From Desulfobacteraceae bacterium (lineage in GTDB: Bacteria > Desulfobacterota > DSM-4660 > Desulfatiglandales > Desulfatiglandaceae): a DNA stretch of 13,948 nt. Under the pieces are notes generated by a model. That model was not told the DNA's origin. It saw only the letters and a list, made by a program, of their open reading frames with translations, and ran no database searches. Location of the stretch: positions 1-13,948 of the forward strand of contig DAOWOF010000037.1 of the NCBI GenBank assembly GCA_030642205.1. The letters are read 5' to 3'. Every line of letters begins with the position of its first letter. The stretch's first letter is position 1. Positions 7,309 to 13,091 of this stretch are shown one piece after another. The translations under genes and the position numbers were made by a program.

Positions 7309-7453
7309 TTAAAAATTTAGAATTATTTTAGCTTTTTAGAATATATAGGCTTCAGGTATAATCAATTTAACCATACTTGGGGCCTCTTTCGTATAGCTAA
7401 AATCTTATAAGATTGGTAATTTACTAATAAAAACAATTTAGGAGCAAAATACT

Positions 7454-7783
7454 ATGGGATCCAAATCAAAAGATGCCCGGACTAATCAAATGGGTTACTG
7501 GGAAGACAAACTGGATCAGCGCTTAGCAATTTTGGCTGAAAAAGAAATGGGGCCGAAGCAGATAAAAAAAGATAATGTTATCAAGATGATTCGTGGTAAT
7601 ATCAGAAAAACAGATGCCAGACTGGCATCTATAGCCAAGATGGAAAGTAAATTGGTAGAGATGGCCAAGGTTAAGGAAGAAAAGTTAGCCATGCCTAAAA
7701 AAGATAAAAAATCAAAGGAAACAGAAAAAGAAGTCAAAACAAGTAAGCGTCAACAGAAGAAAAAAATGAAAGCAAAAGGCTAA
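7454..7783 (+). CDS. Lysine-rich, highly charged small protein of unknown function
   Basis: The protein has 109 residues, with no cysteine, signal peptide or membrane segment. The N-terminal two thirds look helical and charged (GYWEDKLDQRLAILAEKEMG, then two similar short stretches ending RLASIAKMESKLVEMAKVKEE), consistent with an amphipathic helix or coiled coil. The last ~30 residues are a basic tail dominated by lysine, which could bind nucleic acid, but this is only inference. A clear TAGGAGC Shine-Dalgarno sequence stands 8-9 bases before the ATG, which supports a real gene. I do not recognise the family. The radical SAM gene follows after 139 bases on the same strand, so co-transcription is possible but not tight. 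Confidence 0.72.
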   Translation: MGSKSKDARTNQMGYWEDKLDQRLAILAEKEMGPKQIKKDNVIKMIRGNIRKTDARLASIAKMESKLVEMAKVKEEKLAMPKKDKKSKETEKEVKTSKRQQKKKMKAKG

Positions 7784-7857
7784 GGAACTTGAAATAATTA
7801 TGCCCGTGTTATCAACCGAACGATACGACTGTATACTATTTTTAGACCTTCAAAATT

Positions 7858-7870
7858 CCTCGATTCGAGG
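7858..7870 (+). other. Small hairpin CCTCG-ATT-CGAGG followed by a T run
   Basis: A perfect 5-bp GC-rich stem lies between the lysine-rich gene and the radical SAM gene. A run of seven T residues (7886-7892) comes 16 bases later, too far for a standard intrinsic terminator. It may be a weak terminator or attenuator. Support is slight. Confidence 0.25.
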
Positions 7871-7922
7871 CCTTGGCCATAATCCTTTTTTTAGCTATAC
7901 CATTTGTATAAGGACAAGATAA

Positions 7923-8819
7923 ATGGAATGTGGAATCATAAGTGAGGGTATGCATTACGAGGGTAACTGCATCAGGCCTCCCAGTGAGGCTTACAGTATT
8001 TTACTTCAGGTTACAGTTGGCTGCTCCCATAACAAATGCACTTTTTGCAGCGCTTATAAGGGTGAAAGATTTAAGATCAAAGAAGATCGCATTATTTTTA
8101 GTGATATACTTTTTGCATCCAAATATATGAAGCAACAGAATAAATTGTTTCTTATGGATGGAGATGCCTTGATTATACCCCAAAAGCGTTTAATATCGAT
8201 CATGGATAAGATCAGAGACCATCTGCCATGGGTAAAACGGGTTGGAACATATGCTAACGCCAAAAGCATAAGGATGAAGAGCCAGGATGAATTAATAGAA
8301 TTACGGAAGAGAGGAATGAAGATTTTTTATCTTGGCGCTGAGTCCGGTGATGATGAAATACTTAAACATGTATGCAAAGGTACCAGTTCAGAGGGCTTAG
8401 TCGATGTGGCAAGGAAGACAAAAGATGCTGGTATCAAACTTTCTGTGACAGTTTTGCTAGGTATTGGAGGCAAAAAAAGGTCACTTCCACATGCCAGAGC
8501 TACGGGTGATATTTTAAGTAAAATGGATCCGGATTATATTGGTGCTCTTACGCTCATGGTGGTCCCCGGAACACCTCTATTTGATGAGGTTGAAAAGGGC
8601 AGCTTTGAACCTCTTTCTGAAAAAGAGATCCTTGTGGAGTTAAAAGAGATGATAAGACATACTAATCTGACCAGGGGCCTTTTTCTATCCAACCATGCAT
8701 CCAATTATTTGCCTATAAAAGCCAGGTTGCCTAAGGGCAAGCAGCAGGCCATTGACCTGATTGAGCGTGCGATTAATGGAGATGTGGAATTGAGGCCGGA
8801 ATGGATGCGTGGTCTATAA
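7923..8819 (+). CDS. Radical SAM protein with a CX4CX2C cluster motif
   Basis: This 298-residue protein carries QVTVGCSHNKCTFCSAYKGERF near its start, with C34, C39 and C42 as likely [4Fe-4S] ligands. The spacing is CX4CX2C rather than the usual CX3CX2C. Further radical SAM features follow: FLMDGDALI (SAM-binding, GGE-like position), FYLGAESGDDEIL and VTVLLGIGG strands, and VVPGTPLFDE near the end of the barrel. I recall similar GCSHN-C-FC proteins annotated as uncharacterised Fe-S oxidoreductases (COG1032-like). The substrate is unknown. The start at 7923 is preceded by AAGGACA at suitable spacing. M10 at 7950 begins MHYEGNCIRPPSEA, where homologues often begin, but its purine-rich stretch is too close. 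The gene converges with larE, 44 bases away, without a clear terminator. Confidence 0.87.
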   Translation: MECGIISEGMHYEGNCIRPPSEAYSILLQVTVGCSHNKCTFCSAYKGERFKIKEDRIIFSDILFASKYMKQQNKLFLMDGDALIIPQKRLISIMDKIRDHLPWVKRVGTYANAKSIRMKSQDELIELRKRGMKIFYLGAESGDDEILKHVCKGTSSEGLVDVARKTKDAGIKLSVTVLLGIGGKKRSLPHARATGDILSKMDPDYIGALTLMVVPGTPLFDEVEKGSFEPLSEKEILVELKEMIRHTNLTRGLFLSNHASNYLPIKARLPKGKQQAIDLIERAINGDVELRPEWMRGL

Positions 8820-8863
8820 CGATAAATAATCCATAAATCCCCCTTTTCGGTCAGTCTTCAGGT

Positions 8864-9688
8864 TCAGGTTGATATATCAAGCGAACTATTCATTTTCCCT
8901 GAATAGTAGCCCTCTAAATCAAGAGAAATATATTTAAAACCAAGCTCGCGAAATCTCAATATTATTTCATTTCGTAGATTATCCTTCATAATTATATTAA
9001 GCTCCGACGGCCGGACCTCAATTCTGGCAACATCATTATGGTGTCTTACTCTGACCTCTTTAACTCCTTTTTGAAGAATAAACAATTCAGCATCCCTGAT
9101 CATCCTTAATTTATCCAGAGTAATGGAATCGCCATAAGGAATCCTTGTAGCAAAACAAGGCTGGGCTGGCTTGTTCCAATTGTCAAGCCCCATTTCTTTG
9201 GATAGAAATCGAATTTCCGCTTTTGTCATCCTGGAATCCAGCAAAGGGGCGATTACTTTAAACTCAGCGGCAGCTTTAAAGCCTGGACGGTAATCGTTAA
9301 GATCATCGAGGTTCGTACCATGGGCGATATAGGCCAGATTGTTCTTTGCGGCTATTTGATAAAGGCTTCTAAAAAGCTCTTTTTTACAGTGATAACAGCG
9401 ATCAGGCCCATTGGCCACAAAATTGGGATAATTCATTTCCTCTGATGTAAAGGAAATATGGGAGATCCCATTTTTACGCGCGAATTTCTTTGCATGGATT
9501 ATTTCCCAGGGAGGATGAATACTGGATGTGGCGGTGGCCGCAAGAATCTTCCCGGGGAGAGCTTGATGAGCCATAGACAATAAAAAAGTGCTGTCAACAC
9601 CACCTGAAAAAGCAATCAGTAAAGAATCCATGTTGGTTAATCTTGTAAGTAGTTCTTCTTTTTTCAGATTTGCAAGGGCTTTGTCCAT
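8864..9688 (-). CDS. larE: LarE-type ATP-dependent sacrificial sulfur transferase
   Basis: The 274-residue protein is an N-type PP-loop ATP pyrophosphatase with SGGVDSTFLL (P-loop at 28-33), the conserved GPDRCYHCKKELF (C98, C101), HGTNLDDLNDYRPG and WNKPAQPCFATRIPYG. C178 in the last motif occupies the position of the sacrificial cysteine of LarE (C176 in Lactobacillus plantarum). LarE adenylates the two carboxylates of pyridinium-dicarboxylate made by LarB and installs sulfur, before LarC inserts nickel to form the nickel-pincer cofactor of lactate racemase and related enzymes. No larB, larC or racemase gene is in the window, so the gene is solitary here. The ATG is preceded only by a weak AAAGAG. 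A terminus-like sequence of the repeat (copy D) lies about 23-42 bases upstream of its start. Confidence 0.9.
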   Translation of the reverse strand: MDKALANLKKEELLTRLTNMDSLLIAFSGGVDSTFLLSMAHQALPGKILAATATSSIHPPWEIIHAKKFARKNGISHISFTSEEMNYPNFVANGPDRCYHCKKELFRSLYQIAAKNNLAYIAHGTNLDDLNDYRPGFKAAAEFKVIAPLLDSRMTKAEIRFLSKEMGLDNWNKPAQPCFATRIPYGDSITLDKLRMIRDAELFILQKGVKEVRVRHHNDVARIEVRPSELNIIMKDNLRNEIILRFRELGFKYISLDLEGYYSGKMNSSLDIST

Positions 9689-9710
9689 TTTTAAACTCTT
9701 TACATTTTAG

Positions 9711-9730
9711 ATAGTGCCTGAACGAAGACC
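9711..9730. repeat. Isolated terminus (copy D) of the structured repeat
   Basis: ATAGTGCCTGAACGAAGACC matches the reverse complement of the right end of copy B at 18 of 20 bases. The short string AAGGTTAA about 30 bases further on is also shared with B, in the same order, but the core palindrome is absent. It is either a solo end or a badly deleted copy. It lies upstream of larE on the opposite strand. Confidence 0.45.
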
Positions 9731-9772
9731 ATGGTTTATTACCTTCCGAGGTATAGATAAGGTTAAATAGCC

Positions 9773-9922
9773 ATGGTTATTGATATCCAGGATGAACTTA
9801 ATAGAGACTTCAATTATCATCGGAATGGGCAATTAAAGAGAGCGGAAAAAATATATAGCAAAATGCTATTAATTAATCCAGATAATTCGGATACATTCTA
9901 TCTTGTGATCAGAGAAAATTGA
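9773..9922 (+). pseudogene. Remnant of a TPR (tetratricopeptide repeat) protein
   Basis: A 49-codon frame encodes one recognisable TPR helix pair: NGQLKRAEKIYSKMLLINPDN fits the TPR pattern of G-x-x-x-x-A-x-x-x-Y-x-x-x-L-x-x-x-P-x-N. The frame stops at TGA (9920-9922) where a next helix would begin. In another frame, QRKLKEAV continues directly afterwards (from about 9909) before a second stop. This suggests a frameshift or small deletion in what was once a longer TPR gene. There is no good Shine-Dalgarno sequence. An alternative is a genuine very small protein, which I think is less likely. Confidence 0.5.
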
Positions 9923-10010
9923 AGGAAGCTGTTTTGGGGTAAGAAAGGTAACAGGTTTGATTATTCATTCAAGGTGTGAAGACAAAAATAATGGTCATTT
10001 CAGAAAATAT

Positions 10011-10049
10011 TTCAGAGATGAGGTAAGAATGTTCTATCTCATCTCTGAA
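10011..10049 (-). terminator. 12-bp perfect hairpin, possible terminator of the crotonase gene
   Basis: TTCAGAGATGAG (10011-10022) and CTCATCTCTGAA (10038-10049) form a perfect 12-bp stem with a 15-base loop. Read on the - strand, it is followed by ATATTTTCTG, a modest T-rich stretch. It stands 140 bases beyond the crotonase stop codon, so it could end that transcript. The long loop and short T run make it an imperfect terminator. Confidence 0.4.
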
Positions 10050-10121
10050 TATAAAAATTGATGCAAATAATATTAAAGGTTTTATCAAATGGTTCCACTT
10101 CTAATCTCAGCCTCATTCCGC

Positions 10122-10148
10122 CTGCCTGTGCGTACTGCATGCAGACAG
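10122..10148. repeat. Imperfect GC-rich inverted repeat
   Basis: CTG-C-CTG (10122-10128) and CAG-A-CAG (10142-10148) pair around an inner TGC/GCA, giving an interrupted hairpin that includes the perfect palindrome CTGCATGCAG (10135-10144). It stands out as a GC-rich patch in AT-rich sequence, 40 bases beyond the crotonase stop codon. No T run follows on either strand. Confidence 0.35.
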
Positions 10149-10188
10149 TCTCTTAGTATAATATTGATGTTTTTTACGAATCCATTAA

Positions 10189-11028
10189 TTAGTCTTCTTC
10201 GTAAACTCCAGGGTATAATTCTTTTTTACGGTATTCCATTGGATTGGCTTTTGTTTTGTTCCAGAAGCTGTCTTTATAATATTTAGCTTCTTCTGTGCCA
10301 TAGTATCTCCACAAGGTATCGTAGGTGGTAATTTCCAGGCCCCGGAGATCAGAATTAACAGAACAAAAGGCTGCCTTCAGGGTTTTAATTGCACCTGGAC
10401 TCTTGGCAAGGATCTCATCACACCATTGATCAACTTCATCTTCCAGTTGATCAGGCGGAACAACTTTATTTACCAGACCCATTTCCAGCGCCTCCTGGGC
10501 AGTATAAGTGCGGCAGAGATACCAGATTTCTTTTGCTTTTTTTTCTCCTACAACCCTGGTTAAATAACCTGCTCCAAAACCTGCATCATAGCTTCCAACC
10601 TTTGGACCTGCTTGACCCAGTTTTGCAGTTTCAGATGCAATGGACAGATCACATACCTGCTGCATTACCTGGCCGCCGCCAATGGCAAAGCCGTTTACGG
10701 CAGCAATTACCGGCTTGGGCATTTCCCTTATAAGGGCATGAACTTTAGGACAATATTTAAGCATATCTGAACTATAGCCAGCTTCAGCCTCTTTGGCATC
10801 GCCTCCGGTACAAAAGGCCTTTTTACCCGCTCCCGTAAGCACAACAACACCTATACGGTCATTATTTGCGGCCTCATCAAGGGCTTGCACTAATTCTACC
10901 ATGGTGTGGGATGTAAAGGCATTGAATGCCTTTGGGCGATTAATTACTATCCTGGCCGCTCCTTGCCTTTTTTCATAAATGATATCCTGGAAATCAAAGT
11001 TTTTATCTTTTTCCCATGTATATGCCAC
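10189..11028 (-). CDS. MenB/BadI-type enoyl-CoA hydratase/isomerase (crotonase) family enzyme
   Basis: The 279-residue protein has the crotonase fold. Oxyanion-hole segments are AFCTGGD (71-77) and GFAIGGG (113-119). GQAGPKVGSYDAGFGAGYLTRVVGEKKAKEIWYLCR (from 138, with D148) is the signature of the subgroup holding MenB (1,4-dihydroxy-2-naphthoyl-CoA synthase) and BadI (2-ketocyclohexanecarboxyl-CoA hydrolase). MenB closes a ring and BadI opens one, both by Dieckmann/retro-Dieckmann chemistry. The FCTGGD and the N-terminal DIIYEKR...INRP recall BadI from memory. The basic C-terminal tail (MEYRKKELYPGV) follows the core, as in both. It is too short for BamA (about 370-380 residues). No men, bad or bam neighbour is present, so the substrate stays open. 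It starts with GTG behind a near-perfect AAAGGAGGT and has its own promoter. Confidence 0.87.
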   Translation of the reverse strand: MAYTWEKDKNFDFQDIIYEKRQGAARIVINRPKAFNAFTSHTMVELVQALDEAANNDRIGVVVLTGAGKKAFCTGGDAKEAEAGYSSDMLKYCPKVHALIREMPKPVIAAVNGFAIGGGQVMQQVCDLSIASETAKLGQAGPKVGSYDAGFGAGYLTRVVGEKKAKEIWYLCRTYTAQEALEMGLVNKVVPPDQLEDEVDQWCDEILAKSPGAIKTLKAAFCSVNSDLRGLEITTYDTLWRYYGTEEAKYYKDSFWNKTKANPMEYRKKELYPGVYEED

Positions 11029-11102
11029 TTTATTAATACCTCCTTTAACCTATTAACATTTCATGTGAATATCTTTATACGATAGGGTTTGAGAATGCTT
11101 TG

Positions 11103-11131
11103 AATCTATGTGAATTAACGTTTATTGTCAA
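11103..11131 (-). promoter_or_regulatory. Probable sigma-70 promoter of the crotonase gene
   Basis: On the - strand a perfect TTGACA (11126-11131) is followed after exactly 17 bases by TAGATT (11103-11108, four of six matches to TATAAT). The box lies 75 bases upstream of the GTG start, in the gap after dut. It would give a leader of about 65-70 bases with the Shine-Dalgarno sequence near its end. Confidence 0.55.
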
Positions 11132-11135
11132 CTAG

Positions 11136-11155
11136 AAAAACCTGCAGCAATCAGG
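11136..11155 (-). terminator. Weak candidate terminator after dut
   Basis: On the - strand CCTG-ATTGCTG-CAGG is followed at once by TTTTT, about 47 bases past the dut stop codon. The stem is only four base pairs, so termination would be inefficient. It directly precedes the -35 box of the crotonase promoter. Confidence 0.3.
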
Positions 11156-11177
11156 GGATTAGGGAAATATGAGGTAC

Positions 11178-11200
11178 GCCCCTCCCTCCCTTTCCTACCT
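11178..11200 (-). other. G-rich purine tract just after dut
   Basis: On the - strand this stretch reads GGTAGGAAAGGGAGGGAGGGG, beginning a few bases past the dut stop codon. It has three runs of three or more G plus two GG runs in an otherwise AT-rich region. It could form a two-layer G-quadruplex or simply be a purine tract in the transcript 3' region. Confidence 0.4.
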
Positions 11201-11201
11201 C

Positions 11202-11654
11202 TTATTCCATCCCTGTATGCCCAAATCCCCCGCTTCCTCGCAAGGTCTCCTCCAGGCAATTTACCTCCAGCAGTTCAGCATGAGAAACATTGCAAAATAC
11301 CATCTGGGCAATACGGTCACCCCTGTTAACAAGGAATGGTTTATCACCCCAATTGATGAGTATAATTGCTATTTCTCCGCGATAGTCGGAGTCAATTGTG
11401 CCGGGAGAGTTTACAATTCCAATCCCGTTTTTTAGAGCCAGCCCGCTTCTTGGACGAATCTGGGCCTCATATCCCATAGGAATTGACATGGCTAATCCAG
11501 TGGGTATTAATTTGATTTGGCCTGGTGTAAGGAGGATAGATTCCGAGATATCAGCCCTTATATCTAATCCGGATGAGCCATTGGACTCATAATTGGGAAG
11601 GGGGAGATCAGATTTTTTGTCAAGCTTCTGAATCTTTATTTTTATATTGTCCAT
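11202..11654 (-). CDS. dut: Deoxyuridine 5'-triphosphate nucleotidohydrolase (dUTPase)
   Basis: The 150-residue protein is the normal size for a trimeric dUTPase, which hydrolyses dUTP to dUMP and pyrophosphate, keeping uracil out of DNA and supplying dTMP synthesis. All five family motifs are present in order: SGLDIRA (28-34), PRSGLA (68-73), GTIDSDYRGE (85-94, with catalytic D88 and uracil-stacking Y91), RGDRIAQMV (111-119) and the C-terminal RGSGGFGHTG (139-148), which closes over the triphosphate. The ATG follows AAGG at 7-base spacing. It lies downstream of pnp and the M16 peptidase on the same strand, an order I recall from deltaproteobacterial and other genomes. Here it is separated from the peptidase by 179 bases that hold repeat copy B. 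Confidence 0.96.
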   Translation of the reverse strand: MDNIKIKIQKLDKKSDLPLPNYESNGSSGLDIRADISESILLTPGQIKLIPTGLAMSIPMGYEAQIRPRSGLALKNGIGIVNSPGTIDSDYRGEIAIILINWGDKPFLVNRGDRIAQMVFCNVSHAELLEVNCLEETLRGSGGFGHTGME

Positions 11655-11670
11655 TAAAACCTTATAAAAC

Positions 11671-11840
11671 TATTTAGTACCCGAACAAAAACTGTTTTTC
11701 TTACCAATCTTTGCGTCAGATCAAAATTTTAATCCCCAAAATACTTAATGTATTCCTGTGGTTAAAGTTTTGATCTTCCTTAACCTTGACAGATAAGCGC
11801 ATAGTTCGAAAAGATCCGGTTTTCGTTCAGACACTATTTA
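11671..11840. repeat. Structured inverted-repeat element, copy B
   Basis: This element of about 170 bases lies between dut and the M16 peptidase gene, in the opposite orientation to copy A. The left end TTTAGTACCCGAACAAAAACTG (from 11673) and the right end at 11816-11840 (reverse complement AATAGTGTCTGAACGAAAACC) are inverted repeats. The centre repeats the nested palindrome of copy A: AAAATTTTAA with TTAAAGTTTT, and AATAC-TTAAT-GTATT inside. Bases 11672-11788 match copy A at about 91 of 117 positions, by hand. Copy B is about 18 bases longer than A near the right end. The right end overlaps the peptidase stop codon (TAG, 11834-11836). No protein is encoded. Confidence 0.72.
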
Positions 11841-13090
11841 AATTTGAGATATTGTTTATCAATTTCATTTTTTGGCAGGGGGCCAAGAGTTATAAGTGAA
11901 AGATCCTTTTGGAAGATATTTTCTGTCTTTTCAATCACTTCATCTATTGTGACCTTTTTAATATTGGATATTAGTTCCTCAATGGGGACATAACGCTGGA
12001 AAACCAATTCATTTTTTGCAATTCGCATCATTATATTGCTGGTGTTTTCCATAGCTAAATAAACACCCCCAATAAGATGTTCCTTGGTTGCTTGTAATTC
12101 TTCTTCAGTCAATTGCCCTTTAATAATTTTTTTAATCTCAGAGTGGATAATTTCAAGTCCTGCAGTTATATTCTCCTGATCCATTGCGACATAAATTCCC
12201 ATCATACCAGTATCTACATAAGAAGATAAAAAGGAAAAGATCGAGTAGGCCAGCCCCCTCTTTTCTCGTATTTCCTGAAATAAATGGGAACTCATAGACC
12301 CACCCAGGATTGTATTTAAAATAGAGCAGGCGAATCTTGCAGGATCCTTATGGGAAGGAGATTCTCCTCCCAGGCAGAGGTGTATTTGCTCAAGATCTTT
12401 GTAGTAATGTTTGATGACTGGCAGGAAAACAGGAGGGGTCCTTATTGAATGACTCTGTTTTTTTTCTAACTGATCAAAAAAAGGTTGAAAAAGTGAAACC
12501 ATTTCTTGATGTTCTACATCTCCACAGGCTGCTATAATAATATTTTCCGGTATATAGTGATTGTCGATATAGTGTAATAGATTGTTCCTTTGGATGGCAG
12601 ATACTGATTTTGCTGTTCCCAACACTGACATGCCGACGGGATGTCCTGCCCATACATGATTATTAAACAGCTCATGTATATTATCATCAGGTGTGTCTTC
12701 AACCATATTAATCTCCTGTAGAATAACCAGTCTTTCCATGTCTATATCTTCAGGAGTAAATGTGGCGTTGAAAAAAATATCAGTTAAGAGGTCAGCGGCC
12801 AGAGTCAGGTGCTTGCCAAGGACCTTTGTGTAAAAACAGGTATTTTCCTTGCCTGTAAAGGCATTGGATAATCCGCCTATGGCATCCAGTTCCTTGGCAA
12901 TTTGAAGACTAGTTCGATTAGATGTCCCCTTAAAGATCATATGTTCAATAAAATGGGATATGCCATTTTTCTGCTGCGTTTCATCTCTGGAGCCTGTGTT
13001 TACCCAAATACCAAGTGCAACAGATTTAACATGTTCTATCTTTTGTGATATAATCCTGACACCATTATCGAAAACAGTTTTACTATACAT
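11834..13090 (-). CDS. M16-family (processing peptidase-like) zinc metalloprotease
   Basis: The 418-residue protein has the inverted zinc motif HFIEH (H46, E49, H50) in NGISHFIEHMIFKGT, with the distal ligand glutamate E126 in LVILQEINMVED, 75 residues after H50, as in M16B peptidases. The second, non-catalytic half is present with the conserved GGSMSSHLFQEIREKRGLAYSI, so the protein is a complete two-domain M16B unit similar to YmxG/PepR proteins encoded next to pnp. It probably cleaves small peptides in the cytoplasm. The substrate is unknown. Its ATG lies one base after the pnp TAG, so translation is probably coupled. Its Shine-Dalgarno sequence would lie in the pnp end and is weak. The stop codon falls inside the end of repeat copy B. 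Confidence 0.94.
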   Translation of the reverse strand: MYSKTVFDNGVRIISQKIEHVKSVALGIWVNTGSRDETQQKNGISHFIEHMIFKGTSNRTSLQIAKELDAIGGLSNAFTGKENTCFYTKVLGKHLTLAADLLTDIFFNATFTPEDIDMERLVILQEINMVEDTPDDNIHELFNNHVWAGHPVGMSVLGTAKSVSAIQRNNLLHYIDNHYIPENIIIAACGDVEHQEMVSLFQPFFDQLEKKQSHSIRTPPVFLPVIKHYYKDLEQIHLCLGGESPSHKDPARFACSILNTILGGSMSSHLFQEIREKRGLAYSIFSFLSSYVDTGMMGIYVAMDQENITAGLEIIHSEIKKIIKGQLTEEELQATKEHLIGGVYLAMENTSNIMMRIAKNELVFQRYVPIEELISNIKKVTIDEVIEKTENIFQKDLSLITLGPLPKNEIDKQYLKFK

Positions 13091-13091
13091 T

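Larger units (their letters stand above)
6974..7453. other. 480-base intergenic region between divergent tRNA-Thr and the lysine-rich gene
   Basis: No convincing gene was found on either strand. The region is very AT-rich and holds the tRNA promoter at its left end, a probable decayed copy of the repeat element (7114 to about 7245), a strong short hairpin (7286-7308), and a 14-base perfect palindrome AATCTTATAAGATT (7401-7414) 26 bases before the AGGAG of the next gene. A small RNA upstream of the hairpin cannot be excluded, but no promoter is clear. Confidence 0.6.
9689..10188. other. 500-base intergenic region between larE and the crotonase gene
   Basis: This region contains no complete recognisable gene. 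It holds a repeat terminus (9711-9730), nested short palindromes (TACCT-TCCG-AGGTA near 9740, framed by ACCATGG and CCATGGT), a short TPR-like reading frame (9773-9922), a 12-bp perfect hairpin (10011-10049) and an imperfect GC-rich inverted repeat (10122-10148). It has the look of decayed sequence left by past insertions or deletions. Confidence 0.6.

Noticed and set aside
7284..7310. Hairpin called as an intrinsic terminator
   Set aside because: Only a four-T stretch follows on the + strand and none on the - strand, and no upstream gene is present to be terminated.
10389..10733. Open frame of 114 codons on the + strand opposite the crotonase gene
   Set aside because: The translation is low in sense (rich in Q, P, L, H) and mirrors a well-supported gene on the other strand.
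10189..11028. BamA (6-oxocyclohex-1-ene-1-carbonyl-CoA hydrolase) as the identity of the crotonase
   Set aside because: BamA proteins are about 100 residues longer; the GPKVGSYDAGFG region fits MenB/BadI better.
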